A stretch of DNA of 6,901 nucleotides from Deltaproteobacteria bacterium. GTDB lineage: Bacteria; Desulfobacterota; Desulfobacteria; Desulfobacterales; Desulfosalsimonadaceae. Both the position numbers and the translations under genes were made by a program. Positions 1 through 6,196 of this stretch are shown here, piece by piece. The notes beneath the pieces were generated by a model. The model worked only from the letters and a program-made list of their open reading frames with translations, had not been told where the DNA came from and ran no database searches. The stretch covers positions 1 through 6,901 of the forward strand of contig JAJRPH010000489.1 in the NCBI GenBank assembly GCA_024280875.1, read 5' to 3'. Positions within the stretch are counted from its first letter, which is position 1. Every line of letters begins with the position of its first letter.

Positions 1-739
1 ATTTCGATTTAGTTCGTCCCGTTTCAGAATCCAGGATATGCCGCAGGATCGACTCCGTGTGTGCGGAAGGATATTCCGAATCCACCGTTTTGACAATTGC
101 GCCCGAAGACCCGGCCACCTGCTCCAGATGCTGGGGAACAATCAGTATCGCTTTGGAGATTCCGGTAATCTTGCACAGCAAATCAATGCCTGTTTTGATG
201 GCAATAATATTGTTTTTTACAAAATATTGACGGGTGGTGCTCAACAAATCATCCTCACTCCCAAGCACAACAATTGCCTTGACCGGTTTTTCAGAATCAA
301 AAAACACATTAAAATCCGGTTTTCCGGGAAGGCCTGCCAGGAAATCCCTTGCATTCACCAGAGTAGGGGCCTGACAAACATTTTTGAAGCTTTCATCAAC
401 AATTTGAGATGATTCACTATCCACATCAATGGCCAATGAAGTGTAATTTTTCCCCAGGATACCGACAAATGTGGAAATTTTTGATATTTGTCCGGACTTG
501 CTGGAAAGAAGATAATCGTCGGTATCATCAGTCATAGCGATTTTTTGCCCGGCTTTCACCTGATCACCGGTTTTGAGCAAAACATTTCCGGCATTTTCCA
601 GTGGCGTATCAATTGACTGGTCAATATAAAGCACGATCTGTTTCGATACGTTTATGCTAACCGGTTCTGCCTGTGCTTCCTCAATGATTTCATAATGTAG
701 TTTCGGTTTTACGAGTCCAAAAAATGATCTTTTAATCAT
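1..739 (-). CDS. rnfC: RnfC-like subunit of an Rnf electron transport complex (N-terminal 246 codons; cut by the window edge)
   Basis: RnfC is the cytoplasmic-side subunit of the Rnf complex, which couples ferredoxin/NAD electron transfer to ion pumping. The reading frame is open from an ATG at 739 to the left edge. A TGA lies two codons upstream of this ATG, so no longer form is possible, and AGGT sits 6 nt before it. The N-terminus (SFFGLVKPKL) and residues 53-90, including LLKTGDQVKAGQKIA followed by SSKSGQISKI, match the lipoyl-like barrel-sandwich domain of RnfC. Residues about 127-225 follow the 51-kDa flavoprotein-like domain, with TLVNARDFLAGLPG and a late EYPSAH that resembles the family's YP-rich loop. 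The canonical GGAGFPT glycine loop is absent. The SLBB and 4Fe-4S parts would lie beyond the edge. An NqrA-like protein shares the barrel-sandwich fold and is the main alternative. The upstream cytochrome gene supports RnfC, as in Desulfovibrio rnf clusters. Confidence 0.75.
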   Translation of the reverse strand, partial: MIKRSFFGLVKPKLHYEIIEEAQAEPVSINVSKQIVLYIDQSIDTPLENAGNVLLKTGDQVKAGQKIAMTDDTDDYLLSSKSGQISKISTFVGILGKNYTSLAIDVDSESSQIVDESFKNVCQAPTLVNARDFLAGLPGKPDFNVFFDSEKPVKAIVVLGSEDDLLSTTRQYFVKNNIIAIKTGIDLLCKITGISKAILIVPQHLEQVAGSSGAIVKTVDSEYPSAHTESILRHILDSETGRTKSK

Positions 740-830
740 GGATCAACCTATAACTGCTTCACTTATAATTAATTCATTTCCTCAAAAACTTGAGAATCTT
801 CCGTCTTTTTGACTATAAAATGTTCTTTTT

Positions 831-1469
831 TTAAAAACCATGACATAGCTTACAGTCTGAATCCGCACCGGACGGGCCGACACCGAAATCTTCATGGCAA
901 CCAATGCACTGTTTATGAAACGCTTCCGATGTTTTCCTCGGCTCATGACAGCCGGCACAGTCATCCTTACCGGGGGTCACATCTGAATCTTCATGACAGC
1001 CGATGCATTGCTGATGGAATGCCTGGGTACGCCCCAGCATGAAATCATCTTCAACACCCGGCTCATGACAGTCACTGCATAACTGCGGTTCGCCACCATC
1101 TTCTTCATCATAATTATGATGGCAGTCATTACATGAAAGTCCCAGCTCATCACTGTGCACGTCATGATCGAACTTGCCGTTGTCTCCGAAAGCAGGAATA
1201 TATTTACCGTCGGCATGATGACAACTGCCGCATGAATCCGGTGCATCCCCCTTTTCTTCATTATATGCATGATGACAGTCGGCACAATCTTTCCCATACT
1301 CATCGCTATGGGCCTGATGGTCAAACAGAACATTTCCTCCGACTGTCTTAAACATTTGCCGCACAGGTATCTCCGGCGACTTCGCTGGCAGGTTGTAACA
1401 AAAGATTCCGACGATCAAACAAACAATCGCAAGGACATAAACGAGTTTAAGTTCATTTTTTGAAGACAT
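831..1469 (-). CDS. Octahaem c-type cytochrome (class III/c7-like), probable periplasmic partner of Rnf
   Basis: This 212-residue protein carries eight CxxCH haem c attachment motifs, starting at residues 62, 80, 113, 131, 155, 171, 188 and 206. Many other histidines can serve as second axial ligands: H51/H54 and H102/H105 in FDHxxHSDE, the second His of each CHH, and H152/H185 in AFHxQC. This points to low-potential bis-His haems of the c3/c7 type. Residues 8-26 form one hydrophobic segment after a short Lys-containing N-terminus. It is a signal peptide or an uncleaved anchor that would place the haems in the periplasm; no convincing lipobox or clear cleavage site is visible. The start is supported by GAAAGGA at 1480-1486, 10 nt upstream. 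The mature part is acidic. It precedes the rnfC-like gene by 91 nt on the same strand, so co-transcription is likely. Its inferred role is electron exchange between the Rnf complex and a periplasmic or quinone pool. No gene symbol is assigned because the haem number differs from the decahaem cytochrome I recall for Desulfovibrio. Confidence 0.9.
   Translation of the reverse strand: MSSKNELKLVYVLAIVCLIVGIFCYNLPAKSPEIPVRQMFKTVGGNVLFDHQAHSDEYGKDCADCHHAYNEEKGDAPDSCGSCHHADGKYIPAFGDNGKFDHDVHSDELGLSCNDCHHNYDEEDGGEPQLCSDCHEPGVEDDFMLGRTQAFHQQCIGCHEDSDVTPGKDDCAGCHEPRKTSEAFHKQCIGCHEDFGVGPSGADSDCKLCHGF
834..1325 (-). repeat. Four dihaem repeat modules inside the cytochrome gene
   Basis: The cytochrome is built of four dihaem modules. 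Modules 1 and 2 (residues 49-99 and 100-148) share FDHxxHSDExG, CxDCHHxY, an acidic stretch and a second CxxCH. Their equivalent motifs lie exactly 51 residues apart (49/100, 62/113, 80/131). Modules 3 and 4 (residues 149-181 and 182-212) are shorter and share AFHxQCIGCHED, then a second CxxCH, offset by 33-35 residues. The duplication of modules 3 and 4 is also visible in the DNA at 988-1022 and 889-923, which agree at roughly three quarters of positions by eye. This suggests growth by two separate tandem duplications. Confidence 0.8.
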
Positions 1470-1509
1470 CTATTGAGATTCCTTTCAATTGGGCCCGATA
1501 CTTATACGC

Positions 1510-1549
1510 AACCGATTGCGCACTTATTAAGATAAGGCATCAGTCGGTT
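1510..1549 (-). other. Nested inverted repeat in the leader of the cytochrome-rnfC unit
   Basis: An outer 6-bp repeat (AACCGA at 1510-1515 with TCGGTT at 1544-1549) encloses an inner 5-bp hairpin (CTTAT at 1523-1527, four-base loop, ATAAG at 1532-1536). It would lie in the 5' untranslated leader, about 40-80 nt ahead of the cytochrome start. Seen from the minus strand it is preceded by seven A residues and not followed by a U-run, so it is not a classical attenuator. On the plus strand T7 follows at 1554-1560, which looks like a weak terminator, but no plus-strand gene ends here. It may be an operator or mRNA structure; function is unknown. Confidence 0.35.
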
Positions 1550-1659
1550 AATCTTTTTTTAAGCAGCCCTTTGTCTTTCATTTATTTCGGCCATCAACAC
1601 ATAAAAAAAACTAACAAGCCTATCATTTTTATATAAAGTTAAATTTTTAAACAAAATTA

Positions 1660-1686
1660 ATTATTATTTTACATAATTTTTGTCAA
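1660..1686 (-). promoter_or_regulatory. Candidate sigma-70 type promoter for the cytochrome-rnfC unit
   Basis: On the minus strand a perfect -35 hexamer TTGACA (1686-1681) is followed after a short 15-nt spacer by AATAAT (1665-1660), a 5/6 match to the -10 consensus. It lies downstream of the ftsZ terminator and would give a leader of about 185 nt. The spacer is shorter than the optimal 17, and the surrounding sequence is so AT-rich that chance matches are expected. A TATAAA-like box nearer the gene (around 1630) is an alternative. Confidence 0.35.
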
Positions 1687-1743
1687 GATATTTATATGAC
1701 ATTTTTATTCACCCAAACACGTATCCTTTTTACTATCCCTTTT

Positions 1744-1772
1744 AAAAAGGCCGGGTTGAGGAACCCGGCCTT
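1744..1772 (-). terminator. Rho-independent terminator of the dcw/ftsZ transcript
   Basis: A perfect inverted repeat GGCCGGGTT (1749-1757) / AACCCGGCC (1762-1770) has a four-base loop and is extended by two A-T pairs to an 11-bp stem. Read on the minus strand, the stem is followed at once by a run of five U residues (complement of 1744-1748). It lies about 80 nt past the ftsZ stop and separates the division cluster from the cytochrome-rnfC unit. On the plus strand no U-run follows, so it is directional. Confidence 0.92.
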
Positions 1773-1850
1773 AATCAACGATAATTGACTTGCCATTACT
1801 TTTAACACGATACAAGGAGAATTATTTTTATTACATTATATTAACTGTCT

Positions 1851-3098
1851 TTAATCCGCTTTTCGCCTTAAAAAAGTCGGGATATCATAGTCGACATAAG
1901 GTTCGCTTTTAGTGGCATAATCATTTATAAGTTTATTTATCTTCTTTACTTTGCGAACCCCCGGATCAATCTTTCGTTCCCTGGCTTCTTCTTTTTTTCG
2001 AATATATGCCGGACGCACCAGTTCCTCGTCAAAATTTTTCAACTCTTCCGGGGTCGGAGTCCGGACAACACCCCTTGTCACCTCACGGGGCCGGGAGACA
2101 TCCCTAAAGGATGATCGCGGTTTCGGCATCTGAACCTTTCCATCTCCTATACCGGTGGCAATAACCGTTACCCGAAGCTCTTCGCCAAGGCTTTCATCAA
2201 CCGCTGTACCCCAGATGATCTCCACGTCATCATCACCGATTTCATTATAAATTCTTTCTGACGCCTCGATGGTTTCCTCCATGGTCAATTCTGAATTACA
2301 GGTAATATTCATCAGCACACCCCGCGCCCCCACAATGGAGTTATCTTCAAGAAGCGGGTGGGAAATTGCTCTTTCCGCTGCTTCAATGGCCCTATTTTCA
2401 CCACTTGAGACACCGATTCCCATAATCGCCATACCAGCCTTGGACATGGTAGCCTTAACGTCCGCAAAGTCTAGATTGATCAGGCCGGGCCGCAGAATCA
2501 GGTCTGTAATCCCTTTCACCGAGTGGTTCAATATCTCATCCGCCCGTTTAAACATATCAATTAATGTCGATTTTTTGGATGCCAACCCCCTTAAACGATC
2601 ATTAGGTATTGTGATAACCGTATCGGCCATTTCCTTTAACAGGTTGATCCCTTCCTCTGCCTGTTTACTTCTCTTTTTGGCTTCAAATGCAAACGGCTTT
2701 GTGACCACGGCCACGGTTAAAGCCCCAAGCTCCTTGCAGATTTCCGCGATTACCGGTGCTGCACCGGTTCCGGTTCCACCGCCAAGACCTGCAGCAATAA
2801 ATACCATGTGACTGCCTGCCAATGCCTCTCTAAGAATATCGGCTGACTCAAGCGCAGCCTCTCTTCCGATATTCGGATCCGCTCCTGCGCCCAGACCTTG
2901 AGTTAAAGCTTCACCCAGCTGAATCCTTGTGTCTGCTTTTGCATAAGCCAGCGTCTGGCTATCCGTGTTGGCGACAATAAACTGAACTCCCTGGAGATTT
3001 GAATCAATCATGTTATTGACTGCATTGCACCCCCCGCCGCCTACTCCGATAACCTTAATTTTTGCCGCACTTTCTGTCTCTACATAAGTAAAGTCCAT
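1851..3098 (-). CDS. ftsZ: Cell division protein FtsZ
   Basis: FtsZ is the tubulin-like GTPase that polymerises at midcell into the Z-ring and recruits the divisome. The 415-residue protein is of normal length. It has the nucleotide-binding GVGGGGCNAVNNM near residues 18-30, NTDSQTL at 44-50, the tubulin signature GGGTGTG at 106-112, and the T7 synergy loop NLDFADV at 208-214, with D210 and D213 as the catalytic pair equivalent to E. coli D209/D212. A variable linker of about 80 residues follows; its second half (about 365-390) is strongly basic. The C-terminal peptide DYDIPTFLRRKAD is the conserved tail that binds FtsA and other partners. The start is fixed by a full Shine-Dalgarno sequence at 3106-3112. 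It is the last gene of the cluster and is followed by a strong terminator. No feature appears broken. Confidence 0.99.
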   Translation of the reverse strand: MDFTYVETESAAKIKVIGVGGGGCNAVNNMIDSNLQGVQFIVANTDSQTLAYAKADTRIQLGEALTQGLGAGADPNIGREAALESADILREALAGSHMVFIAAGLGGGTGTGAAPVIAEICKELGALTVAVVTKPFAFEAKKRSKQAEEGINLLKEMADTVITIPNDRLRGLASKKSTLIDMFKRADEILNHSVKGITDLILRPGLINLDFADVKATMSKAGMAIMGIGVSSGENRAIEAAERAISHPLLEDNSIVGARGVLMNITCNSELTMEETIEASERIYNEIGDDDVEIIWGTAVDESLGEELRVTVIATGIGDGKVQMPKPRSSFRDVSRPREVTRGVVRTPTPEELKNFDEELVRPAYIRKKEEARERKIDPGVRKVKKINKLINDYATKSEPYVDYDIPTFLRRKAD

Positions 3099-3105
3099 TC
3101 TCCCG

Positions 3106-3112
3106 CCTCCTT
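3106..3112 (-). promoter_or_regulatory. Strong ribosome binding site of ftsZ
   Basis: AAGGAGG on the minus strand lies 7 nt before the ATG of ftsZ. This near-perfect anti-16S match in the ftsA-ftsZ gap fits the need for FtsZ in excess over FtsA. I see no convincing separate promoter in this gap. Confidence 0.85.
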
Positions 3113-3167
3113 GTATGCGTGTTTTGGGTTATTCTCTTAAAGCCTTCAACTTTAATATTACTTAAGA

Positions 3168-4394
3168 CTAAATTATTTCCTTAAACCAGGTCTTCATCCG
3201 GGTCATTATCCGGTTAAAAATATTGACATCGCGTATTCTGAATTTTTTATCTGACTGATGTTTTGCCCCATACAACACCAGCCCGACACCGGTGGCATAC
3301 ATAGGGCTGTTCACGACATCCACCAGACCACTGATCCCCTGGGGGGTGCCAATCCGCACCGGAAGTTCGAACACCGACTCAGCAATTTCCGAAATGCCGT
3401 CCAGCAGGGAAGCGCCACCAGTGAGAATGATACCGGAAGACACATAATCTTTCATCCCGGCACGGTAGATTTCCCTTTTTATCAATGTAAACACCTCTTC
3501 CACCCTGGGTTCTAAAATTTCCGCCAGGATCTGCCGTGGGAGCTTGCGCGGCCCCCGCCCGCTAATGTCCGATATCTTGATTGTTTCATCATTTTTGACC
3601 TTATCGGCCACACAGGTGCCATATTCCAATTTGATTTTTTCCGCTTCAGCCATCGGCGTCCGAAGACCTACCGAGATATCGTTTGTCATGTTGTTGCCGC
3701 CAAGGGACAGGACAAATGTATGCTTTATGTTGTTTCCGGAAAATACCGCCAGATCCGTTGTCCCGCCGCCGATATCAATGATGCCCGTGCCGATTTCCTT
3801 TTCTTCCGATGACAATACAGCTTCGCTGGATGCAATCGGTTCCAGAATAATATCGCATATATCCAATCCCGCTTTATGCCCGCACTTGATGATGTTCTGC
3901 GCCGAAGTCACCGCACCGGTCACGATGTGGATTCTTGCTTCAAGCCTGACACCGGCCATTCCCACCGGATTATGAATACCCGCTTCACCATCCACGATAA
4001 ATTCCTGGGGCAGCACATGAATTACTTCCCGGTCCATGGGTATGGCAACCGCACGGGCCGCCTCCACCACCCGGTCCACATCCGCCTGGGTAATTTCATC
4101 ACCTTTGATCGCGATAATGCCGTTACTGTTAAAACCGGTAATGTGCCCCCCCGCGATACCGGCATAGACCGATGAGATTTCGCACCCGGCCATCATTTCT
4201 GCTTCCCTGACGGCCTTGTTTATCGATTCAACCGTTGCCTCAATGTTAACCACCACGCCCTTACGCAGACCCACCGACGGATGCGTGCCGATCCCGATGA
4301 TATTGACATTATTGCCCGATAATTCTGCGACAACGGCACAAATCTTTGTTGTGCCGATATCCAGTCCCACAATAATTTCTTCATGGTTTTTCAC
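3168..4394 (-). CDS. ftsA: Cell division protein FtsA (GTG start)
   Basis: FtsA is the actin-like ATPase that tethers FtsZ filaments to the inner membrane and passes the signal to later divisome proteins. With the GTG start at 4394 the protein is 408 residues, a usual length. Actin-fold motifs are in order: phosphate 1 GLDIGTTKIC (10-19), phosphate 2 IIDIGGGTTDLAVF (205-218) and the adenosine motif GIILTGGASLLDGI (321-334). The SHS2-like 1C subdomain falls between about 80 and 160. The last residues (about 391-408, ending in TRMKTWFKEII) form the amphipathic membrane-targeting helix. An in-frame ATG at 4433 would add 13 residues lying within the ftsQ end. I prefer the GTG because AAGGAGG sits 6 nt before it and MKNHEEIIVGLDIG matches the usual FtsA N-terminus. 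It starts 1 nt after the ftsQ stop, so translational coupling is likely. Confidence 0.98.
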   Translation of the reverse strand: MKNHEEIIVGLDIGTTKICAVVAELSGNNVNIIGIGTHPSVGLRKGVVVNIEATVESINKAVREAEMMAGCEISSVYAGIAGGHITGFNSNGIIAIKGDEITQADVDRVVEAARAVAIPMDREVIHVLPQEFIVDGEAGIHNPVGMAGVRLEARIHIVTGAVTSAQNIIKCGHKAGLDICDIILEPIASSEAVLSSEEKEIGTGIIDIGGGTTDLAVFSGNNIKHTFVLSLGGNNMTNDISVGLRTPMAEAEKIKLEYGTCVADKVKNDETIKISDISGRGPRKLPRQILAEILEPRVEEVFTLIKREIYRAGMKDYVSSGIILTGGASLLDGISEIAESVFELPVRIGTPQGISGLVDVVNSPMYATGVGLVLYGAKHQSDKKFRIRDVNIFNRIMTRMKTWFKEII

Positions 4395-4395
4395 G

Positions 4396-5256
4396 TTAAA
4401 CCTCCTTTTTATCCTTCTCGGACAATTTCTCATTTCCGGGTCTTGCGACGATATGGTCCGGATTTCTCAGATCAATCTCTTTGATGAACTCAATATCTTC
4501 ATGCTGCTCAACATAAGATAGAATCTTTTCAAGCCGGCTGTATTTTTTCCGATAACTGCCGTATCCAAGCAGAATTTCCCGCACCGGGCCCTCCGTTTTA
4601 AGTGTTAATCCGATTTCTCGATCAACATTAATATTTTTTATGAGCGTATCGGGCAGAATCGTCTCTAATGACCGGCTCATGTTCAATATTTCAAGGACTG
4701 AATTGAATACCTGCGTTCCCGGTGTTTCCAATGTTTTCCAGTCGGAATATTCAATTCCGGACAATACCGGCAAACCGTTAATTTCTGCAGCCTGCGCTTC
4801 TTTAAAAATCTCCCCGTCTTTGTTGATGAGAAACTGTTTGCCGAAATCCAGAACGGCAAGCGGTTCCTGTTCCTTGATTCGGATGGCGATACTCGCCGGA
4901 AATGTTCTGCGAATATCTGCTTCGGCGATCCAGGGATGGGCCAGCAGTCTTTTTCTGATCGTTTTCAGGTTTAAAGATACAAGGTTGACCTCTAACTCAA
5001 TATTCGCTGTTTTAAGAATCTGATCCGGGGTCAGAAGCTTGCAGCCCTCAACGGTTATCTTTTCTGCTTTGAAGTAATCACACTGGGTTAACACATCGTG
5101 GATAAAAATAAACAGCAGACTCATTCCAACAATCAGGAGTGCCAGAAATGTGCTTTTAAAAAGAATGTGTATGCTCTGCTTAAGTGTCATGGCATGATTT
5201 TTAACAGGCTTTTTCTTTTTAAATCGATTTTTTTTTGGTTTATTAATCCCCAACAA
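4396..5256 (-). CDS. ftsQ: Cell division protein FtsQ (DivIB family, POTRA domain)
   Basis: FtsQ is a bitopic inner-membrane divisome protein that links the cytoplasmic ring to periplasmic septal synthesis through FtsB and FtsL. The 286-residue product has a very basic cytoplasmic tail (KPKKNRFKKKKPVK, residues 6-19), one membrane span at about 32-53, a POTRA domain at about 61-130 (FKAEKITVEGCKLLTPDQI through HPWIAEADIRRTFPASIAIRI), and the FtsQ beta domain from about 131 to 270. The start is uncertain. TTG at 5256 (or the next TTG at 5253) has GGAAG about 6 nt upstream and overlaps the end of murB by 14 nt. The first ATG at 5190 has no ribosome binding site and would drop most of the basic tail. 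Identity rests on domain layout and position between murB and ftsA, since FtsQ sequences diverge strongly. Confidence 0.93.
   Translation of the reverse strand: MLGINKPKKNRFKKKKPVKNHAMTLKQSIHILFKSTFLALLIVGMSLLFIFIHDVLTQCDYFKAEKITVEGCKLLTPDQILKTANIELEVNLVSLNLKTIRKRLLAHPWIAEADIRRTFPASIAIRIKEQEPLAVLDFGKQFLINKDGEIFKEAQAAEINGLPVLSGIEYSDWKTLETPGTQVFNSVLEILNMSRSLETILPDTLIKNINVDREIGLTLKTEGPVREILLGYGSYRKKYSRLEKILSYVEQHEDIEFIKEIDLRNPDHIVARPGNEKLSEKDKKEV
4401..4407 (-). promoter_or_regulatory. Ribosome binding site that decides the ftsA start
   Basis: AAGGAGG on the minus strand lies within the last sense codons of ftsQ (Lys-Glu-Val), 6 nt before the GTG at 4394. The signal supports the GTG over the upstream in-frame ATG at 4433. 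Confidence 0.85.
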
Positions 5257-6196
5257 TTTTAACTTCCGGCTCCAGCATAATGTTGAATTTTTTAAAAACC
5301 GCTTCCTGAACGATATTCATTAACCGAAGAATATCTTCGGCAGTTGCTCTGCCCCGGTTGACTATAAAATTTGCATGTTTTTCTGAAACCGCCGCATCCC
5401 CCACCCGAAAACCTTTTCCCCCGGCAAGATCAATGAGCTTTCCTGCTGATTCACGATTTTCCGGATTCTTGAAAAAGCATCCGGCCGAAGCGAATCCGGT
5501 GGGCTGTGATTTTTTCCGGGCGTTTAATAATGCGTCCGCTTCCGCTTTTAAGAATTCAGGACGCTGATGTGAAAGGGAAAATCTTCCTTCCAGAATCACG
5601 GAAGATGATAACTCCCTGCAGTTTTCGTCTGCGAATGAAAGGTCCCTGTATGAAAACGTTAACCCTGTTTTATCCACTGTTTCAATGTTGCCGTCCGGGC
5701 CGATAATTCGGATACTTTCCAGCACATCGCTCATATCACCGTTTCCGGCACCGGCATTCATTCGAATGGCCCCGCCGACGGTCCCCGGAATTCCCAGCGC
5801 AAAATTCAATCCGGAAAGGCCGCGCTTAATTGCAAAGCGGCAAAGCGCGCTTAAGCTGGCGCCCGCCAATGCAGAAAGCGTTATTGCGCCGTGTTGTGAA
5901 ATCTTTGCCAGGCCCTTTGTCAGACAAATCACGACACCGCGAATTCCCTGATCTTTAACCAGAAGGTTGGTCCCGCCGCCGATGATAAAAAACGGCAGAT
6001 TATTTTCTTTCAGACACGTGATCAGATACGTTAATTCACTTTCATCACTCACCGTTATAAAGGCATCTGCCGCCCCGCCGACACGAAAAGTGGTATGGGC
6101 AGTCATCGGTTCATCAAACCGGACCCGATCAGAAAATCGATTCTTTAATTGTTTTTTAAGCTCAGATTGTATTGCCATAACACCTGCTAAAAACAT
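5243..6196 (-). CDS. murB: UDP-N-acetylenolpyruvoylglucosamine reductase MurB
   Basis: MurB is the cytoplasmic FAD enzyme that uses NADPH to reduce UDP-GlcNAc-enolpyruvate to UDP-MurNAc, the second committed step of peptidoglycan synthesis. The 317-residue protein shows the FAD-binding core: HTTFRVGGAADAF (34-46), IIGGGTNLLV (71-80) and GLNFALGIPGTVGGAIRMNAG (129-149). The substrate-site Arg lies in SYRDLSF (R184), and the C-terminal catalytic Glu in LEPEVKIVG (E311). The general acid position, Ser229 in E. coli (AGSFFKNP), is Cys240 here in SAGCFFKNP. The length suits the shorter type of MurB rather than the longer E. coli type. The ATG at 6196 has AGGA 7 nt upstream; an in-frame ATG at 6178 (MAIQSEL) is a possible alternative with poorer spacing. 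It follows murC by 15 nt and its end overlaps the ftsQ start. Confidence 0.98.
   Translation of the reverse strand: MFLAGVMAIQSELKKQLKNRFSDRVRFDEPMTAHTTFRVGGAADAFITVSDESELTYLITCLKENNLPFFIIGGGTNLLVKDQGIRGVVICLTKGLAKISQHGAITLSALAGASLSALCRFAIKRGLSGLNFALGIPGTVGGAIRMNAGAGNGDMSDVLESIRIIGPDGNIETVDKTGLTFSYRDLSFADENCRELSSSVILEGRFSLSHQRPEFLKAEADALLNARKKSQPTGFASAGCFFKNPENRESAGKLIDLAGGKGFRVGDAAVSEKHANFIVNRGRATAEDILRLMNIVQEAVFKKFNIMLEPEVKIVGD

Larger units (their letters stand above)
1470..1850. other. Gene-free 381-bp spacer between ftsZ and the cytochrome gene
   Basis: No credible coding region is seen on either strand. From right to left on the minus strand the spacer holds about 76 bp of AT-rich ftsZ 3' sequence, the ftsZ terminator, a very AT-rich stretch (about 1600-1740) with a candidate promoter, then a leader with a nested hairpin. 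Just before the cytochrome start, ATTGA at 1472-1476 and TCAAT at 1485-1489 could form a weak 5-bp stem holding the ribosome binding site in its 8-nt loop. The AT-rich composition contrasts with the flanking genes, as expected for a promoter region. Confidence 0.7.

Noticed and set aside
38..412. Plus-strand open frame of 124 codons at the left edge
   Set aside because: It lies wholly opposite the rnfC-like frame, which has recognisable domain motifs; the plus-strand translation has no family features.
781..794. Small inverted repeat CTCAA/TTGAG between the cytochrome and rnfC-like genes
   Set aside because: A 5-bp stem is too weak for a terminator, and the two genes are best read as one transcript.
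977..1333. Second minus-strand frame of 118 codons inside the cytochrome gene, rich in Met and Ile
   Set aside because: It is an out-of-frame shadow of the CxxCH-coding repeats; the octahaem frame accounts for the sequence.
1392..1469. Lipoprotein signal in the cytochrome N-terminus (Cys17 or Cys24)
   Set aside because: The residues before each Cys are Val and Phe, not the small residues a lipobox needs; a signal peptide or membrane anchor fits better.
1510..1560. Possible plus-strand rho-independent terminator (hairpin followed by T7)
   Set aside because: The stem is interrupted by mismatches, and no plus-strand gene ends here; kept only as an inverted repeat in the leader.
1814..1819. Plus-strand AAGGAG resembling a ribosome binding site
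   Set aside because: No start codon at suitable distance with an open frame follows; it lies just past the ftsZ stop in an AT-rich spacer.
2269..2811. Plus-strand frame of 180 codons opposite ftsZ
   Set aside because: It is antisense to the conserved FtsZ GTPase core and has low-complexity Ser/Pro/Ala-rich composition typical of a shadow frame.
3544..3975. Plus-strand frame of 143 codons opposite ftsA
   Set aside because: It is antisense to conserved FtsA motifs, with no ribosome binding site or family resemblance.
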